A stretch of DNA of 64,000 bases, taken from Bacteroidales bacterium (lineage in GTDB: Bacteria; Bacteroidota; Bacteroidia; Bacteroidales; UBA7960). A program made the translations under genes and the position numbers. Numbering within the stretch: position 1 is the stretch's first letter; every line of letters starts with the position of its first letter. The notes beneath the pieces are model-generated. The model ran no database searches and was not told where the DNA came from. It saw nothing but the letters and a program-made list of their open reading frames with translations. Shown here one piece after another: positions 47,792 through 56,817 of this stretch. The stretch is taken from positions 1 through 64,000 of the forward strand of contig PUKZ01000097.1 in NCBI GenBank assembly GCA_003550725.1, written 5' to 3'.

Positions 47792-49504
47792 ATGAAAACT
47801 ATATTAATAAGATATTTTTCTTTTTTAGCAGCTATTCTTTGCGTAAGTGTATTTCAGCTGTATTCTTATACTTATGATGGTGACAAAAAGACGGCTTTGA
47901 AAGAAGAACAAATAGACAGTCTTTTTTCTGAATGGGATACAATTAAAAAACCGGGTGCTGCTGTGGCAGTGGTAAAAGATGGCAAAATGATTTATTCTGC
48001 CGGATATGGTTCTGCCAACCTCGAGTATGACATTCTTAATACCCCATCTACCGTATATCATATAGCTTCAGTTTCAAAGCAGTTTACGGTATTTGCAATC
48101 ATGCTTTTGGAAAAAGATGGTAAATTATCGCTGGATGATGATATCAGGAAGTATATACCTGAGGTTCCTGATTTTGGTGAAACCATTACAATCCGGCACC
48201 TTGCGAACCATACCAGTGGCCTGAGAGACCAGTGGAGCTTGCTTACAATGGCGGGCTGGCGCATGGATGATGTTATTACAACAGATCATGTTCTTAATCT
48301 TGTCAAAAAACAGAAGGAGTTAAATTTTAAACCCGGCGAAGAATATTTGTATTCGAATACGGGATTTACCTTACTTTCGGAGGTAGTATCGAGAGTTTCA
48401 GGGAAGTCGTTTGCCGAATTTACTGAAGAGAATATTTTTGAGCCATTAGGTATGTCAAATACATTATTCTATGATGATCACGAAAAAATTGTAAAAAACA
48501 GGGCATATTCATACTACTCTGATGATAATGTTTACAAAAAACGGGTGTTGAACTATGCAACTGCTGGGGCAACAAGCCTTTTTACGACTGTTGAGGATTT
48601 GAGTAAGTGGGCTTTAAACTTTGAAAATTTTAAGGTAGGCAGTGAGGATATATTTGATTTGATGAGCACTAAAGACACACTGAATAACGGTGAAACTTTT
48701 GGAGGTGCATTAGGCCAGTTTGTTGGTAAACACAGAGGATTAAAACAAATTCATCATGGAGGAGCGGACGCAGGCTACAGAACGTATTTTGGCAGATTCC
48801 CTGAACAAAGATTTGCAGTAATAGTGTTTAGTAATTATGCTGCATTTAATCCCCGCCAAAAAGCTCTAAAAATAACCGACCTGTACCTGGAAGAATATTA
48901 TACCGAAGATAAGCCGGTACCATTAAATGAAAAATACAAAAAAATAAGCCTTGATGCCGTACAACTTGAAAAATTCAGTGGCTATTACTGGAATGATGAA
49001 AGAATACGTTCAATAAGAGTTAATATGAAAGATGATACTCTAAGATATTTTTTTAACGAAAACAGGTCAAGACCGTTAATGCCTGTCGGTGATAGCACCT
49101 TCCTTTTATCATACAGGGATGATTATCATAAGGTTGAATTTACCAATACTGCAGATGTAAAAACTATGGTAGTTACCGATAAAAGCGGTGATTCGGTAGT
49201 TTTTGGCTATTATGAGCCTGCAAAATATTCTGAAGCAGAATTAAAAGATTTTGCCGGGCTTTACTACAGCAAAGAACTGGAGACATACTATGATTTTGAA
49301 CCGGATGATGGTAACCTGACAGCAAACCATTTTAAAACGGGCGATGTAGTATTAAGACCCGTTAAAGACTCAATATTCAAAGGAGATAAGCATTACCTGA
49401 GGAAAATAGAGTTTGTTAATGAAAATGATAAAATCATTGGTTTTAAAGCTTCTACCGGAAGAGTAAGAAACTTGTTTTTTAAAAAGCTTTCTTCTTCAGA
49501 CTAA
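47792..49504 (+). CDS. Class C beta-lactamase-related serine hydrolase
   Basis: This 570-residue secreted protein has a signal-like N-terminus (residues 1-26) and a penicillin-binding-protein-like hydrolase domain. The nucleophile lies in the SxxK motif SVSKQFT near residue 94, YxN is YSNTG near residue 188, and the HxG motif is HHGGADAG near residue 329. A C-terminal portion (about 385-570) of beta strands follows. Proteins of this type include D-aminopeptidases and esterases; a role in beta-lactam resistance is not implied. Confidence 0.85.
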   Translation: MKTILIRYFSFLAAILCVSVFQLYSYTYDGDKKTALKEEQIDSLFSEWDTIKKPGAAVAVVKDGKMIYSAGYGSANLEYDILNTPSTVYHIASVSKQFTVFAIMLLEKDGKLSLDDDIRKYIPEVPDFGETITIRHLANHTSGLRDQWSLLTMAGWRMDDVITTDHVLNLVKKQKELNFKPGEEYLYSNTGFTLLSEVVSRVSGKSFAEFTEENIFEPLGMSNTLFYDDHEKIVKNRAYSYYSDDNVYKKRVLNYATAGATSLFTTVEDLSKWALNFENFKVGSEDIFDLMSTKDTLNNGETFGGALGQFVGKHRGLKQIHHGGADAGYRTYFGRFPEQRFAVIVFSNYAAFNPRQKALKITDLYLEEYYTEDKPVPLNEKYKKISLDAVQLEKFSGYYWNDERIRSIRVNMKDDTLRYFFNENRSRPLMPVGDSTFLLSYRDDYHKVEFTNTADVKTMVVTDKSGDSVVFGYYEPAKYSEAELKDFAGLYYSKELETYYDFEPDDGNLTANHFKTGDVVLRPVKDSIFKGDKHYLRKIEFVNENDKIIGFKASTGRVRNLFFKKLSSSD

Positions 49505-49553
49505 TAATTCTGGCGATTATGAACCATGGAAACAAAAGTTGATTTAAAAATTT

Positions 49554-49759
49554 ATGGTTAATATGGATGCTCAGAATGCTACGGATGAAAACGTAAAACT
49601 AATTTTGGAAAAGATTGCAAACAATGGCGACACAATTGTCAAATCCTTAATGATAATTTCGATACAGATGAAATAATAGAGGATAGAGCAATAAACAAAC
49701 TTTTGTTTATCAGGAAAAAAAATGTTGTAGAAAAATTTGTTATTTCTCTTCGCTTTTGA
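49554..49759 (+). pseudogene. Possible frameshifted small gene
   Basis: A frame starting with ATG at 49554 encodes MVNMDAQNATDENVKL and then ILEKIANNGDTIVK. At about 49640 it loses coding character, while the next frame takes up NDNFDTDEIIEDRAINKLLF and continues to a TGA at 49757. Joining the two by a single-base shift gives one polar protein of about 68 residues. It could be a decayed gene or a sequencing error. I recognise no family. Confidence 0.35.
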
Positions 49760-49783
49760 GTGTTTTAATAGTAAAAAATATTT

Positions 49784-50587
49784 ATGCACGAAGATGTCAG
49801 AAAATATTATAACAATCATGTAAAAGAAGAAGATAATCGTTTAAGTGATCATCCTTTTGAGGTTCCTGTTCTTCTTCATTTTATTGAAAGGTATTTGGTG
49901 CCGGGCCGGTATTTGTTTGATGTTGCTTGTGGTACCGGCCGCATTGCCCAATTGTTGTTAAATCAGGGATATTACTTAGGATTAAACGACCTTTCGGATA
50001 AAAATATTGATCTTGTCAATCAGCGTCTTGAAAATCATCGTGGCCTTCTTTTTACTGAACGGGCAGATGCACTGAAGAGTAAAGGATGGAGTAAAAAAAT
50101 GTGGGATGGTATTCTCATACTGGGTCCTTTATATCATATGTTAAGCAAAAGAAATCGTCTCAGATTACTTTCTTTGGCTTATGAACACCTGAAGCCCGGT
50201 GGATATGTGTTTTCTTCTTTTATGACGCGGGCTGGCGCATTGGTATACGGTATAAAAAATAACCCACGTGGAATATTATATCCCGATGGAGTTGAAAAAC
50301 TTTGGAATACAGGTTCAGACAAAAGCTTTGTCGAAGCTACCAAATGGTTTACCCATGCTTATTTTGCTCATCCCGAAGAGGTTACTCCACTGGTTAAGCA
50401 AGCCGGTCTAAAACCGTTGCATCTGGCCGGTGCAGAAGGAGTTTTTGGAGAAAGATTTGAATTGTATCATCAATTAGATGAAGAGCTAAAAGAGCCCTGG
50501 ATGGACTTTATTATTCGTAACTGTGAAGATCCCCACATGGTTCAGCAATCAAAGCACCTTCTCAGTGTTGCACAAAAACCTTTATAA
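49784..50587 (+). CDS. Class I SAM-dependent methyltransferase
   Basis: This 267-residue methyltransferase has the SAM-binding motif FDVACGTGRIAQLL near residue 45, GLNDLSDKNI (acidic loop) near residue 68 and ILGPLYHM near residue 110, a sequence typical of small-molecule UbiE-like methyltransferases. The substrate is unknown. It is not closely similar to the SDMT-like enzyme. It stands alone, and linkage to the island is not supported. Confidence 0.8.
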   Translation: MHEDVRKYYNNHVKEEDNRLSDHPFEVPVLLHFIERYLVPGRYLFDVACGTGRIAQLLLNQGYYLGLNDLSDKNIDLVNQRLENHRGLLFTERADALKSKGWSKKMWDGILILGPLYHMLSKRNRLRLLSLAYEHLKPGGYVFSSFMTRAGALVYGIKNNPRGILYPDGVEKLWNTGSDKSFVEATKWFTHAYFAHPEEVTPLVKQAGLKPLHLAGAEGVFGERFELYHQLDEELKEPWMDFIIRNCEDPHMVQQSKHLLSVAQKPL

Positions 50588-50712
50588 AAGTGCTGCAAAT
50601 AATGGTTTTGTATTTTGCTTTTTGGGTTTGAAATCAAAAAATTGGGGCAGCTCAGCTTATAATTGAATACAGCTGGAATTAACCCGGGGTTCACAGGTGT
50701 TTTTTGTAAGTT

Positions 50713-51444
50713 TTAAAAGTTTAAAATAAGCCCGATATTAGCAACATTTATCAGCGTAAAATTATATACCTCTTCAACATCAGCCCCGCCTTCTAAAAAC
50801 CTGTATGCACCTTTTACGGTCAAATAATCAGTCAGGGGCACTTTGCATCCTGCAGAAAAATCAAAAGCCCTGCCAGGACCACCTGCCAATCCATCTCCTT
50901 CAAAGTAGGCAGTTAAACCGTTTATATTATATGCTGCAAAAATGTTTAATAAAGGAACAAAACCAAGGTCGTCTTTTTTATCACTTAAATCATCAGTGCT
51001 TAGCTTAATCCTGGCATCCCTTATTTTTGCAGTAAAACCAACACCTAAAGTCCATCTTTCAGTAAGCAGCAAATCCCTCCTGTATGTCAAACGGTAACTG
51101 TTGAATTTGTATAACCCTTCAATATAACTGCCCTCGGAAAAAACAGTGTTCTGAAAATTAATATCGTATGGTGCCGGCCCTTCATAATTAATGGTTAAAG
51201 GAGCATATAATAAAAATAAATGGTTCTTTTCTGCAAAGTTGTAACCGGCCCTTAAACTAACAGGAATTACCGGACCCTCTATTTCAAAATCTTTATTGAA
51301 GTCAAACTTTGTGCCCGTTTCGCTTGGTATCCTTACGTCATTATAGCCCTGAAAAGCAAACCCGGCAGTTAAATCCAAACTCCATTGAGAATAAACCTGC
51401 GTGAAAGGAATAAAAAAAATTAATAATAAAATGTGTTTTAACAT
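50713..51444 (-). CDS. Small outer-membrane beta-barrel protein
   Basis: The 243-residue protein has a signal peptide (MLKHILLLIFFIPFTQVYSQ) and then amphipathic strands such as SLRAGYNFAEKNHLFLLYAP. It ends in a terminal aromatic (IGLILNF), the usual outer-membrane insertion signal. It fits an outer-membrane barrel of about 8-10 strands. No specific function was recognised. A TonB box and plug domain are absent. Confidence 0.75.
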   Translation of the reverse strand: MLKHILLLIFFIPFTQVYSQWSLDLTAGFAFQGYNDVRIPSETGTKFDFNKDFEIEGPVIPVSLRAGYNFAEKNHLFLLYAPLTINYEGPAPYDINFQNTVFSEGSYIEGLYKFNSYRLTYRRDLLLTERWTLGVGFTAKIRDARIKLSTDDLSDKKDDLGFVPLLNIFAAYNINGLTAYFEGDGLAGGPGRAFDFSAGCKVPLTDYLTVKGAYRFLEGGADVEEVYNFTLINVANIGLILNF

Positions 51445-51990
51445 AGTCCTGACTTTTTAAATAAAAATGGAAAATTACTGCTAACTTTTTGTTGAGTTAT
51501 TTAATTACTGATTATTTCAAGCCATTCATTATACATATATTGCTAATACATCAGCCAAATTTAATAAAAAATTAAGATAGTAAAAGACTTATTTTAAAAT
51601 AAGATATATTATCTAAAAATATTAAATTCTTTATCAATTTTTGTCAAATAAGACATGAAGTTTAATTTTTAATCTGAAAGTAGTGATATAATTTGGTTAT
51701 AAAAATTTTTATGCGGGAATAAAATCATAATAACTTGACTTCAGGGTTTGGTTTGTTTAAATTTGATGTTAATTTAATCAAAATTCAAATTATCAGCTTT
51801 AAAATTTATCCTAACTTTTTTGGCTTGTCGGGCAATTTCGGGCAATTAAAAAAAATATTTCTGCAATTTCCGGGATTTCTTGATTGTTTCAATTGTCAGA
51901 AAAGTATATAAGTATATGTGTCTTAAACCACAAAAAATATTTTGTAATCAGAAAAGCCTTATGAGTGGGGTAATTAAATAGAAAAAGTTT
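51445..51990. other. Intergenic, 546 bp, divergent region
   Basis: This AT-rich spacer lies between the barrel gene (minus) and the subtilisin gene (plus). A direct near-repeat cgggcaatt(t/a) occurs at 51829-51846. No gene or structured RNA was recognised. Confidence 0.5.
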
Positions 51991-53193
51991 ATGGAACAGA
52001 AAAAGCCAACCAGGTATTTGGTCACATACAGAAAGCAAAAAGTTGATTTGACTAAGGCAAGCAGTATTTTGGGCGTAGCAAGGAGCAGATGCAAGCATGG
52101 TGTTTCTTTTATGGGAAAAGAAGCCACTCCAAAGAAAGATGATGTTATTCATTTCGAAAATCTTGTTATCACTTCGATAGAATTAAATGAAGAGGAACGT
52201 TTGTTACTGGCCGGGAAAAAAGAAGTTTTGGCAATAGAAGAAGATATTGATGTTAATGTTCTTTTGCCGACTGCTCCTCATCATAATAAGAATAAACCTG
52301 TTCAATCAACTACTTCGCCGCCAAATAAAAATTATCCATGGAATATGAATATGGTTAAGGTACCTGAAGCCTGGGAAAGGGGTTTTAAAGGCAAAAATGT
52401 TAAAGTGGCGGTATTGGATACAGGAATAGCCAATCACCATGGTCTTGTTGTATCAGGTGGTGCATCTTTTGTTGATGGGGTAAGCAGTTATGATGACGGG
52501 CATAGTCATGGCACTCATGTTGCGGGAATTATTGGTGCTCGTGGCGACAATATTGATGCTGTTGGTGTAGCTCCTATGTCTGATTTATATGCCGTAAAGG
52601 TTCTACGTGATACAGGAAGCGGGTTAATGTCGTGGGTTATTGCAGGTTTAGAGTGGTGTATTAATAATAAGATACATATTGCAAACCTTAGTCTTGGCTC
52701 TCCTGTGAGGCCCAGAATAGCTTATGCTTCTGCCATCGAAAAATGTCAGGATAATGGTATCACCATAATTGCCGCTGCAGGTAATTCAGGAAACTCAGCA
52801 TTCCCTTACGTTGGATCACCTGCAAACTCATATTTGCGTTCATCATCCAAAGCCAGCCCTATTGCAGTAGGTTCGGTTGACCAAAACAGCTATATTGACT
52901 CATCTTCTTCAAGAGGGTCTGAACATAATGAGTGGAATGTTGTAACTGTTGTTGCACCGGGAGTTAGGATACGATCAACAGTTTTAAATAATGAATATGC
53001 ACTAAATTCAGGAACAAGCATGGCATGCCCACATGTATCAGGCCTGGCGGCTTTGATTTATGAAAAATACCCGGGAATAAGCCCGATAAATGTTGCACGT
53101 ATGATTACTATTACGGCAACCTACATGGGAAATGGGGCATACCAGTCAGCATTCGGATCCGGCTTAATAAATTGTGATAAGGCTACACTGTAA
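51991..53193 (+). CDS. S8 subtilisin-like serine peptidase
   Basis: This 400-residue peptidase has all three catalytic motifs: Asp in VAVLDTGIANHHG near residue 143, His in GHSHGTHVAGIIGA near residue 173 and Ser in GTSMACPHVSGLAAL near residue 343. The oxyanion Asn is in AAAGNSGNSAFP. The first 110 residues form an I9-like propeptide ending before NYPWNMNMVKVPEAW. There is no obvious signal peptide at the N-terminus, which is odd for a subtilase with a propeptide. A small I9-like protein is encoded 37 bp downstream. Confidence 0.9.
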   Translation: MEQKKPTRYLVTYRKQKVDLTKASSILGVARSRCKHGVSFMGKEATPKKDDVIHFENLVITSIELNEEERLLLAGKKEVLAIEEDIDVNVLLPTAPHHNKNKPVQSTTSPPNKNYPWNMNMVKVPEAWERGFKGKNVKVAVLDTGIANHHGLVVSGGASFVDGVSSYDDGHSHGTHVAGIIGARGDNIDAVGVAPMSDLYAVKVLRDTGSGLMSWVIAGLEWCINNKIHIANLSLGSPVRPRIAYASAIEKCQDNGITIIAAAGNSGNSAFPYVGSPANSYLRSSSKASPIAVGSVDQNSYIDSSSSRGSEHNEWNVVTVVAPGVRIRSTVLNNEYALNSGTSMACPHVSGLAALIYEKYPGISPINVARMITITATYMGNGAYQSAFGSGLINCDKATL

Positions 53194-53230
53194 ATATAGA
53201 AACAGCAAAAATAAAAAACAAATTAAACAT

Positions 53231-53470
53231 ATGAAGGAGAAAATATCAAAAGATCTGCTTGAATCTGCCAGAAAAAAGCCCAAAGCAACATTCAAAATAA
53301 TTGTGTTTGTAAATAAAGACGAGGATGTTAGTAAACTGCCCCTGAAAGATTTTAAAACATATATGGGCAACCTTTTGTCGGCAAATGCCAGCGGTGAAGA
53401 GATTACAAAACTTGCCTGTATTGATTCTGTTAAATCTATTGAAATAGACGAGGAAGTTAGTACACTTTAG
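53231..53470 (+). CDS. Small I9-like protein, candidate subtilisin partner
   Basis: The 79-residue protein starts at the ATG at 53231; a longer frame begins at 53174 inside the peptidase coding region and is less likely. It reads ATFKIIVFVNKDED, then LACIDSVKSIEIDEEVSTL. The pattern of a beta strand, helices and a final strand 'SVKSIEIDEEV' resembles peptidase inhibitor I9 domains and the end of the upstream peptidase's own propeptide (EVLAIEEDIDV). It could be a cytoplasmic inhibitor or folding chaperone of that peptidase. The assignment is by pattern only. Confidence 0.6.
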   Translation: MKEKISKDLLESARKKPKATFKIIVFVNKDEDVSKLPLKDFKTYMGNLLSANASGEEITKLACIDSVKSIEIDEEVSTL

Positions 53471-53523
53471 TTGAACAAAATGAGTTTTTAATACCCTTGA
53501 AAAAAGTCAAACAAATATTGCAT

Positions 53524-54789
53524 TTATCCAAATAAAAAGTGTTCAGCATTATTATTGGCTAATTTTTTATAATACAGGTCCTTTTGTGTATTACAGGAAA
53601 AGTCAGTATATACATTATTGATTCCTTTTTGTATATGGTTTATGATTGTTTTTTTCCAGTTTTTATTGCCTGAGCCAAAATGAGCAAAATTTATTTTTAA
53701 ACCGGGGTATTTAGCCAAAACTTCTGACCATTGTTTAGCAGGATTTGAAAACTCTTTGTAGCTGTTTTCAACCAGGAACCCCCCTGTGCTGCAATGCACA
53801 ATTATTGGGATGTTTTTATTAACAGATATTTCATAAAGCAATTCCACTTTTTTGCGTTCATCATATTCTGTTGGCCAAGGTTCAAAACCTAAGGGCGGAT
53901 AAAGTTTGATGCCGGCAAATATGTTTTTACATTCATTATAATCATCAAGATCATAATTAAATTCACCCATTTTATTGTAGAGCATGGTTTTTCTCTTTAT
54001 TGCCAAATCTTCTTTATCAAAATCGCCAAAATACTTTAATAGAAGCGTTTCTACTTCTTTAAGCGTGTAATTCTTAGTGTTTATACCCATAAAAGGATAT
54101 ATTTCAAATAATTTTGCTTCTTTGCCTTCACTATTTTCGGTTATTTTAAATTTGTTTATACCATGCTCATTTTTGATTGAAATAGTTTTGCTGAAATATG
54201 TTCTTATAGCAATTAACAAATCAATGGTTTGAAGTTTAATGGGTTTTTCCGGAGGAATGTTATAGAAAATATTGCCGCTTTTCAAGTTTTTATAACCAAA
54301 ATCCATTATTAGTGGGCAAAGTACAATTTTATTAAATTTGGTGTTTCCGATTGTAAATGTATTATCACTTGCTACTATTTTGGGGTTTCTGTTTTTTAGA
54401 AAATATTCGGTTATCAAAAAGTCATACTTTGTTGAACTTTCCATAAAAGAAAGCAGGTTTCTGATTTTGTTTGTACTGTCAATAAACCTGCCCGGAATAA
54501 TTTTATTTTTTATAAAATCATATAATGACTTTGTCAAACGGGAATTAGGAAAACTGACCGAAATAATTAATATAACAGTAGTTACTAAAATAATGAGGGG
54601 TAGTAAAATAAGTAACAATACAGGTAATAAAAATAAAGTTATTATTTTTTTAAAAATTGTTAGCCCGGCCAGTTTATTTTTAATAATATTTGCTAATCCT
54701 TCTTTTATAAACCTGTTAATAAATGCTGTGATGTTTGCATGGCTTAGATCCATGGCATGGAAGTGGATATCATAAAGTTTTTTTGACAT
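53524..54789 (-). CDS. Amidohydrolase-like protein, C-terminally truncated
   Basis: This 421-residue protein opens with the metal motif DIHFHAMD at residues 8-15 and has IPIIVHCSTGG near residue 330 and INFAHFGSG near residue 368, the metal histidines of an amidohydrolase TIM barrel. Two hydrophobic helices (about residues 48-82) are inserted near the N-terminus. The protein stops at EHFLFG, exactly where the family normally continues with SD, the last metal-binding Asp. It is therefore likely truncated or inactive. The longest frame begins with GTG at 54792; the ATG at 54789 is preferred. Confidence 0.65.
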   Translation of the reverse strand: MSKKLYDIHFHAMDLSHANITAFINRFIKEGLANIIKNKLAGLTIFKKIITLFLLPVLLLILLPLIILVTTVILIISVSFPNSRLTKSLYDFIKNKIIPGRFIDSTNKIRNLLSFMESSTKYDFLITEYFLKNRNPKIVASDNTFTIGNTKFNKIVLCPLIMDFGYKNLKSGNIFYNIPPEKPIKLQTIDLLIAIRTYFSKTISIKNEHGINKFKITENSEGKEAKLFEIYPFMGINTKNYTLKEVETLLLKYFGDFDKEDLAIKRKTMLYNKMGEFNYDLDDYNECKNIFAGIKLYPPLGFEPWPTEYDERKKVELLYEISVNKNIPIIVHCSTGGFLVENSYKEFSNPAKQWSEVLAKYPGLKINFAHFGSGNKNWKKTIINHIQKGINNVYTDFSCNTQKDLYYKKLANNNAEHFLFG

Positions 54790-54903
54790 CACCGGTGTAT
54801 TTACAGTTTAATTTATTAGTTTTCTTTTGTTCGGCCACCCCCGCCATAGTGTCATTATGTTATTTTTTTAAATGGCGAGGGTTTATATAGTTTCCGGGTC
54901 GAA

Positions 54904-55842
54904 CTATTTTTCTGCTTTTTCAATAATCTTATTATCCGCCTCTACCTTTAGAGGATCTATATCACTACCCCAATAAATAGTAGTATGAGGGAATGGTATT
55001 TCTATATTGTTTTTATCAAAAGCTATCTTTAATCTTTTTCTGTATTCCCTGCCGGTACTCCATTGATATATTGGCTTTGTTTTAATACGAGCTTTTATTA
55101 CTAAAGCACTGTTTGCAAATTCATTTAATCCAAAAATCTCTATAGGCTCAATTATTTCATTTTTAAACTCAGGATCATTTTGGAGTTCATCACCTACATG
55201 TTTCATTATATCCATTACCTTTTGAGTATCTTCTTTGTAAGCTACTCCAATATCCAATACAATTGCAGACCAGTCTTTTGTCATATTTGAAACGCTGTTT
55301 ATTTTACCATTCTGGAAAATATGCACTGTACCAGCAAGGTCGCGAAGTGTAATGGTTCTGAGTTCAATCTTTTCTACTAATCCGGCTGTACCGTTAATTA
55401 CGGCAATATCTCCGGCACGTATCTGGTCTTCAAGAAGGATGAAAAGCCCTGAAATATAGTCTCTGACCAGCTCCTGGGCACCAAATCCAATAGCTAAACC
55501 AATAACACCGGCACTGGCCAATACTGGAGCTATGCTGATGCCAAACCTTGGCATTATCATAATTATAAATACAGTCCATAATACAACCTTTAATAATCCA
55601 TGAGCAATACTCGTTAAAGTTACAATCCTTTTGATTGACTCATCCGGATCTTCATTTTTAAATAATTTATTAACACGCTTTATCAGTTTATTTTTAAGCT
55701 TACGAATTAAAAATTTTAATACAATTAATGCTATAATAAATAGCACTATAGTAACTATTAATCCCGGCAGTTCGTAAATAACCCAGTTTCTTATAACATT
55801 AAAAATGTCGTTGTAAAATTTGTGGTTTATAATGTTTTCCAT
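54904..55842 (-). CDS. MscS-family mechanosensitive channel
   Basis: This is a 312-residue small-conductance mechanosensitive channel. Three hydrophobic helices precede the pore helix ASAGVIGLAIGFGAQELVRDYISGLFIL (about residues 108-135). The beta domain follows with EDQIRAGDIAVING and VEKIELRTITLRD. The C-terminal domain ends in IPFPHTTIYW. It protects the cell against osmotic downshift, which would fit with an osmolyte-producing island nearby, but it is in a separate operon. Confidence 0.9.
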   Translation of the reverse strand: MENIINHKFYNDIFNVIRNWVIYELPGLIVTIVLFIIALIVLKFLIRKLKNKLIKRVNKLFKNEDPDESIKRIVTLTSIAHGLLKVVLWTVFIIMIMPRFGISIAPVLASAGVIGLAIGFGAQELVRDYISGLFILLEDQIRAGDIAVINGTAGLVEKIELRTITLRDLAGTVHIFQNGKINSVSNMTKDWSAIVLDIGVAYKEDTQKVMDIMKHVGDELQNDPEFKNEIIEPIEIFGLNEFANSALVIKARIKTKPIYQWSTGREYRKRLKIAFDKNNIEIPFPHTTIYWGSDIDPLKVEADNKIIEKAEK

Positions 55843-56234
55843 AACAAGTAGTTTTTAATATTTGTTTTCAGACATTTTTTTAATTTCAAAATCAATAATT
55901 AAACTTTATTTCTACCCGGTTGTTATTCCTGGCATAAATGTAATATTTTATTAAATATTTATATGCATAATATTTAATAATTTGAATTTTTTTTTGCTGA
56001 CTTTCTGGTTATTCTAAACATTTTTGTCTGTTAAAGAGCCGACTTAAATTTTATAGATCAGTTGATTATGTTGGCTTATTATTTTTTTGGGTTTTGTTTA
56101 TTGTTTGATGTATTTTTCAATGTATTGATAATATGATAGCTATAGGTTTAATTTGCTTTATTTTCAATAGTTTTTGAATATTATAAGTAATTCCTTTACC
56201 TTTGTAGTTTAAATAAATTTGCATAAAATTATTT
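55843..56234. other. Intergenic, 392 bp, upstream of hdr operon
   Basis: This AT-rich divergent spacer contains a strong promoter match at 56173-56204 for the operon on the plus strand. No gene was recognised. Confidence 0.55.
56173..56204 (+). promoter_or_regulatory. Bacteroidota-type promoter of the hdr-met operon
   Basis: TTTG at 56173-56176, a 20-bp spacer and TAccTTTG at 56197-56204 match the Bacteroidota vegetative promoter consensus. Transcription would begin at about 56211, some 24 bases before hdrC. Confidence 0.65.
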
Positions 56235-56756
56235 ATGGAATTCAACGAACTAGAGAAGAAAAAGATTTTATACAAGGAGACTACTCTTTGCTATCAATGT
56301 GGTAAGTGTTCAAGTGGATGCCCGTTAGTTGAAGAAATGGATATGTTTCCTCATATAGTTATTCATTTAGCATCTCTTGGTTTGGAGGAAAAAGTATTGA
56401 ATACCGATACTATATGGATTTGTGCCAGCTGTTATGCATGCGCTGTTAAATGTCCCAATGATATTGAAATTCCCGGTATAATGAACCAGCTTAAGCAGAT
56501 GGCTGTCGAAAAAGGTCTTAAACCTAAAAGGAATGAGATATACAAATTTCATAAGACTTTTACGGGTGATATTTTAAGAAGGGGAAAAGTGCATGAATTT
56601 AGAATCATGTTGGAATATAATTTACGTTTAGGTAAGCCTTTCAAAAATGCTATGTTAGGTCCAAAGATGCTTTTCAAGAACAAACTGCATTTTACTCCCC
56701 CGAAAGAGGTCAAGGGTTTTCGCAAGTGGCTGGAAAAAGCTAATCGTAAGGGTTGA
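56235..56756 (+). CDS. hdrC: Heterodisulfide reductase subunit C-like
   Basis: This 173-residue iron-sulfur protein carries two [4Fe-4S] motifs, CYQCGKCSSGCP near residue 20 and CASCYACAVKCP near residue 60, the HdrC pattern. It passes electrons between HdrA and the catalytic HdrB. The gene opens the hdrCBA-mvhD-metVF set. A promoter match lies directly upstream. Confidence 0.92.
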   Translation: MEFNELEKKKILYKETTLCYQCGKCSSGCPLVEEMDMFPHIVIHLASLGLEEKVLNTDTIWICASCYACAVKCPNDIEIPGIMNQLKQMAVEKGLKPKRNEIYKFHKTFTGDILRRGKVHEFRIMLEYNLRLGKPFKNAMLGPKMLFKNKLHFTPPKEVKGFRKWLEKANRKG

Positions 56757-56817
56757 CCGGGTGGAGATAGTTTTATCTTTGTGAAAAAAGCTTTTTTTTC
56801 GGAATAAATGATTTGCT

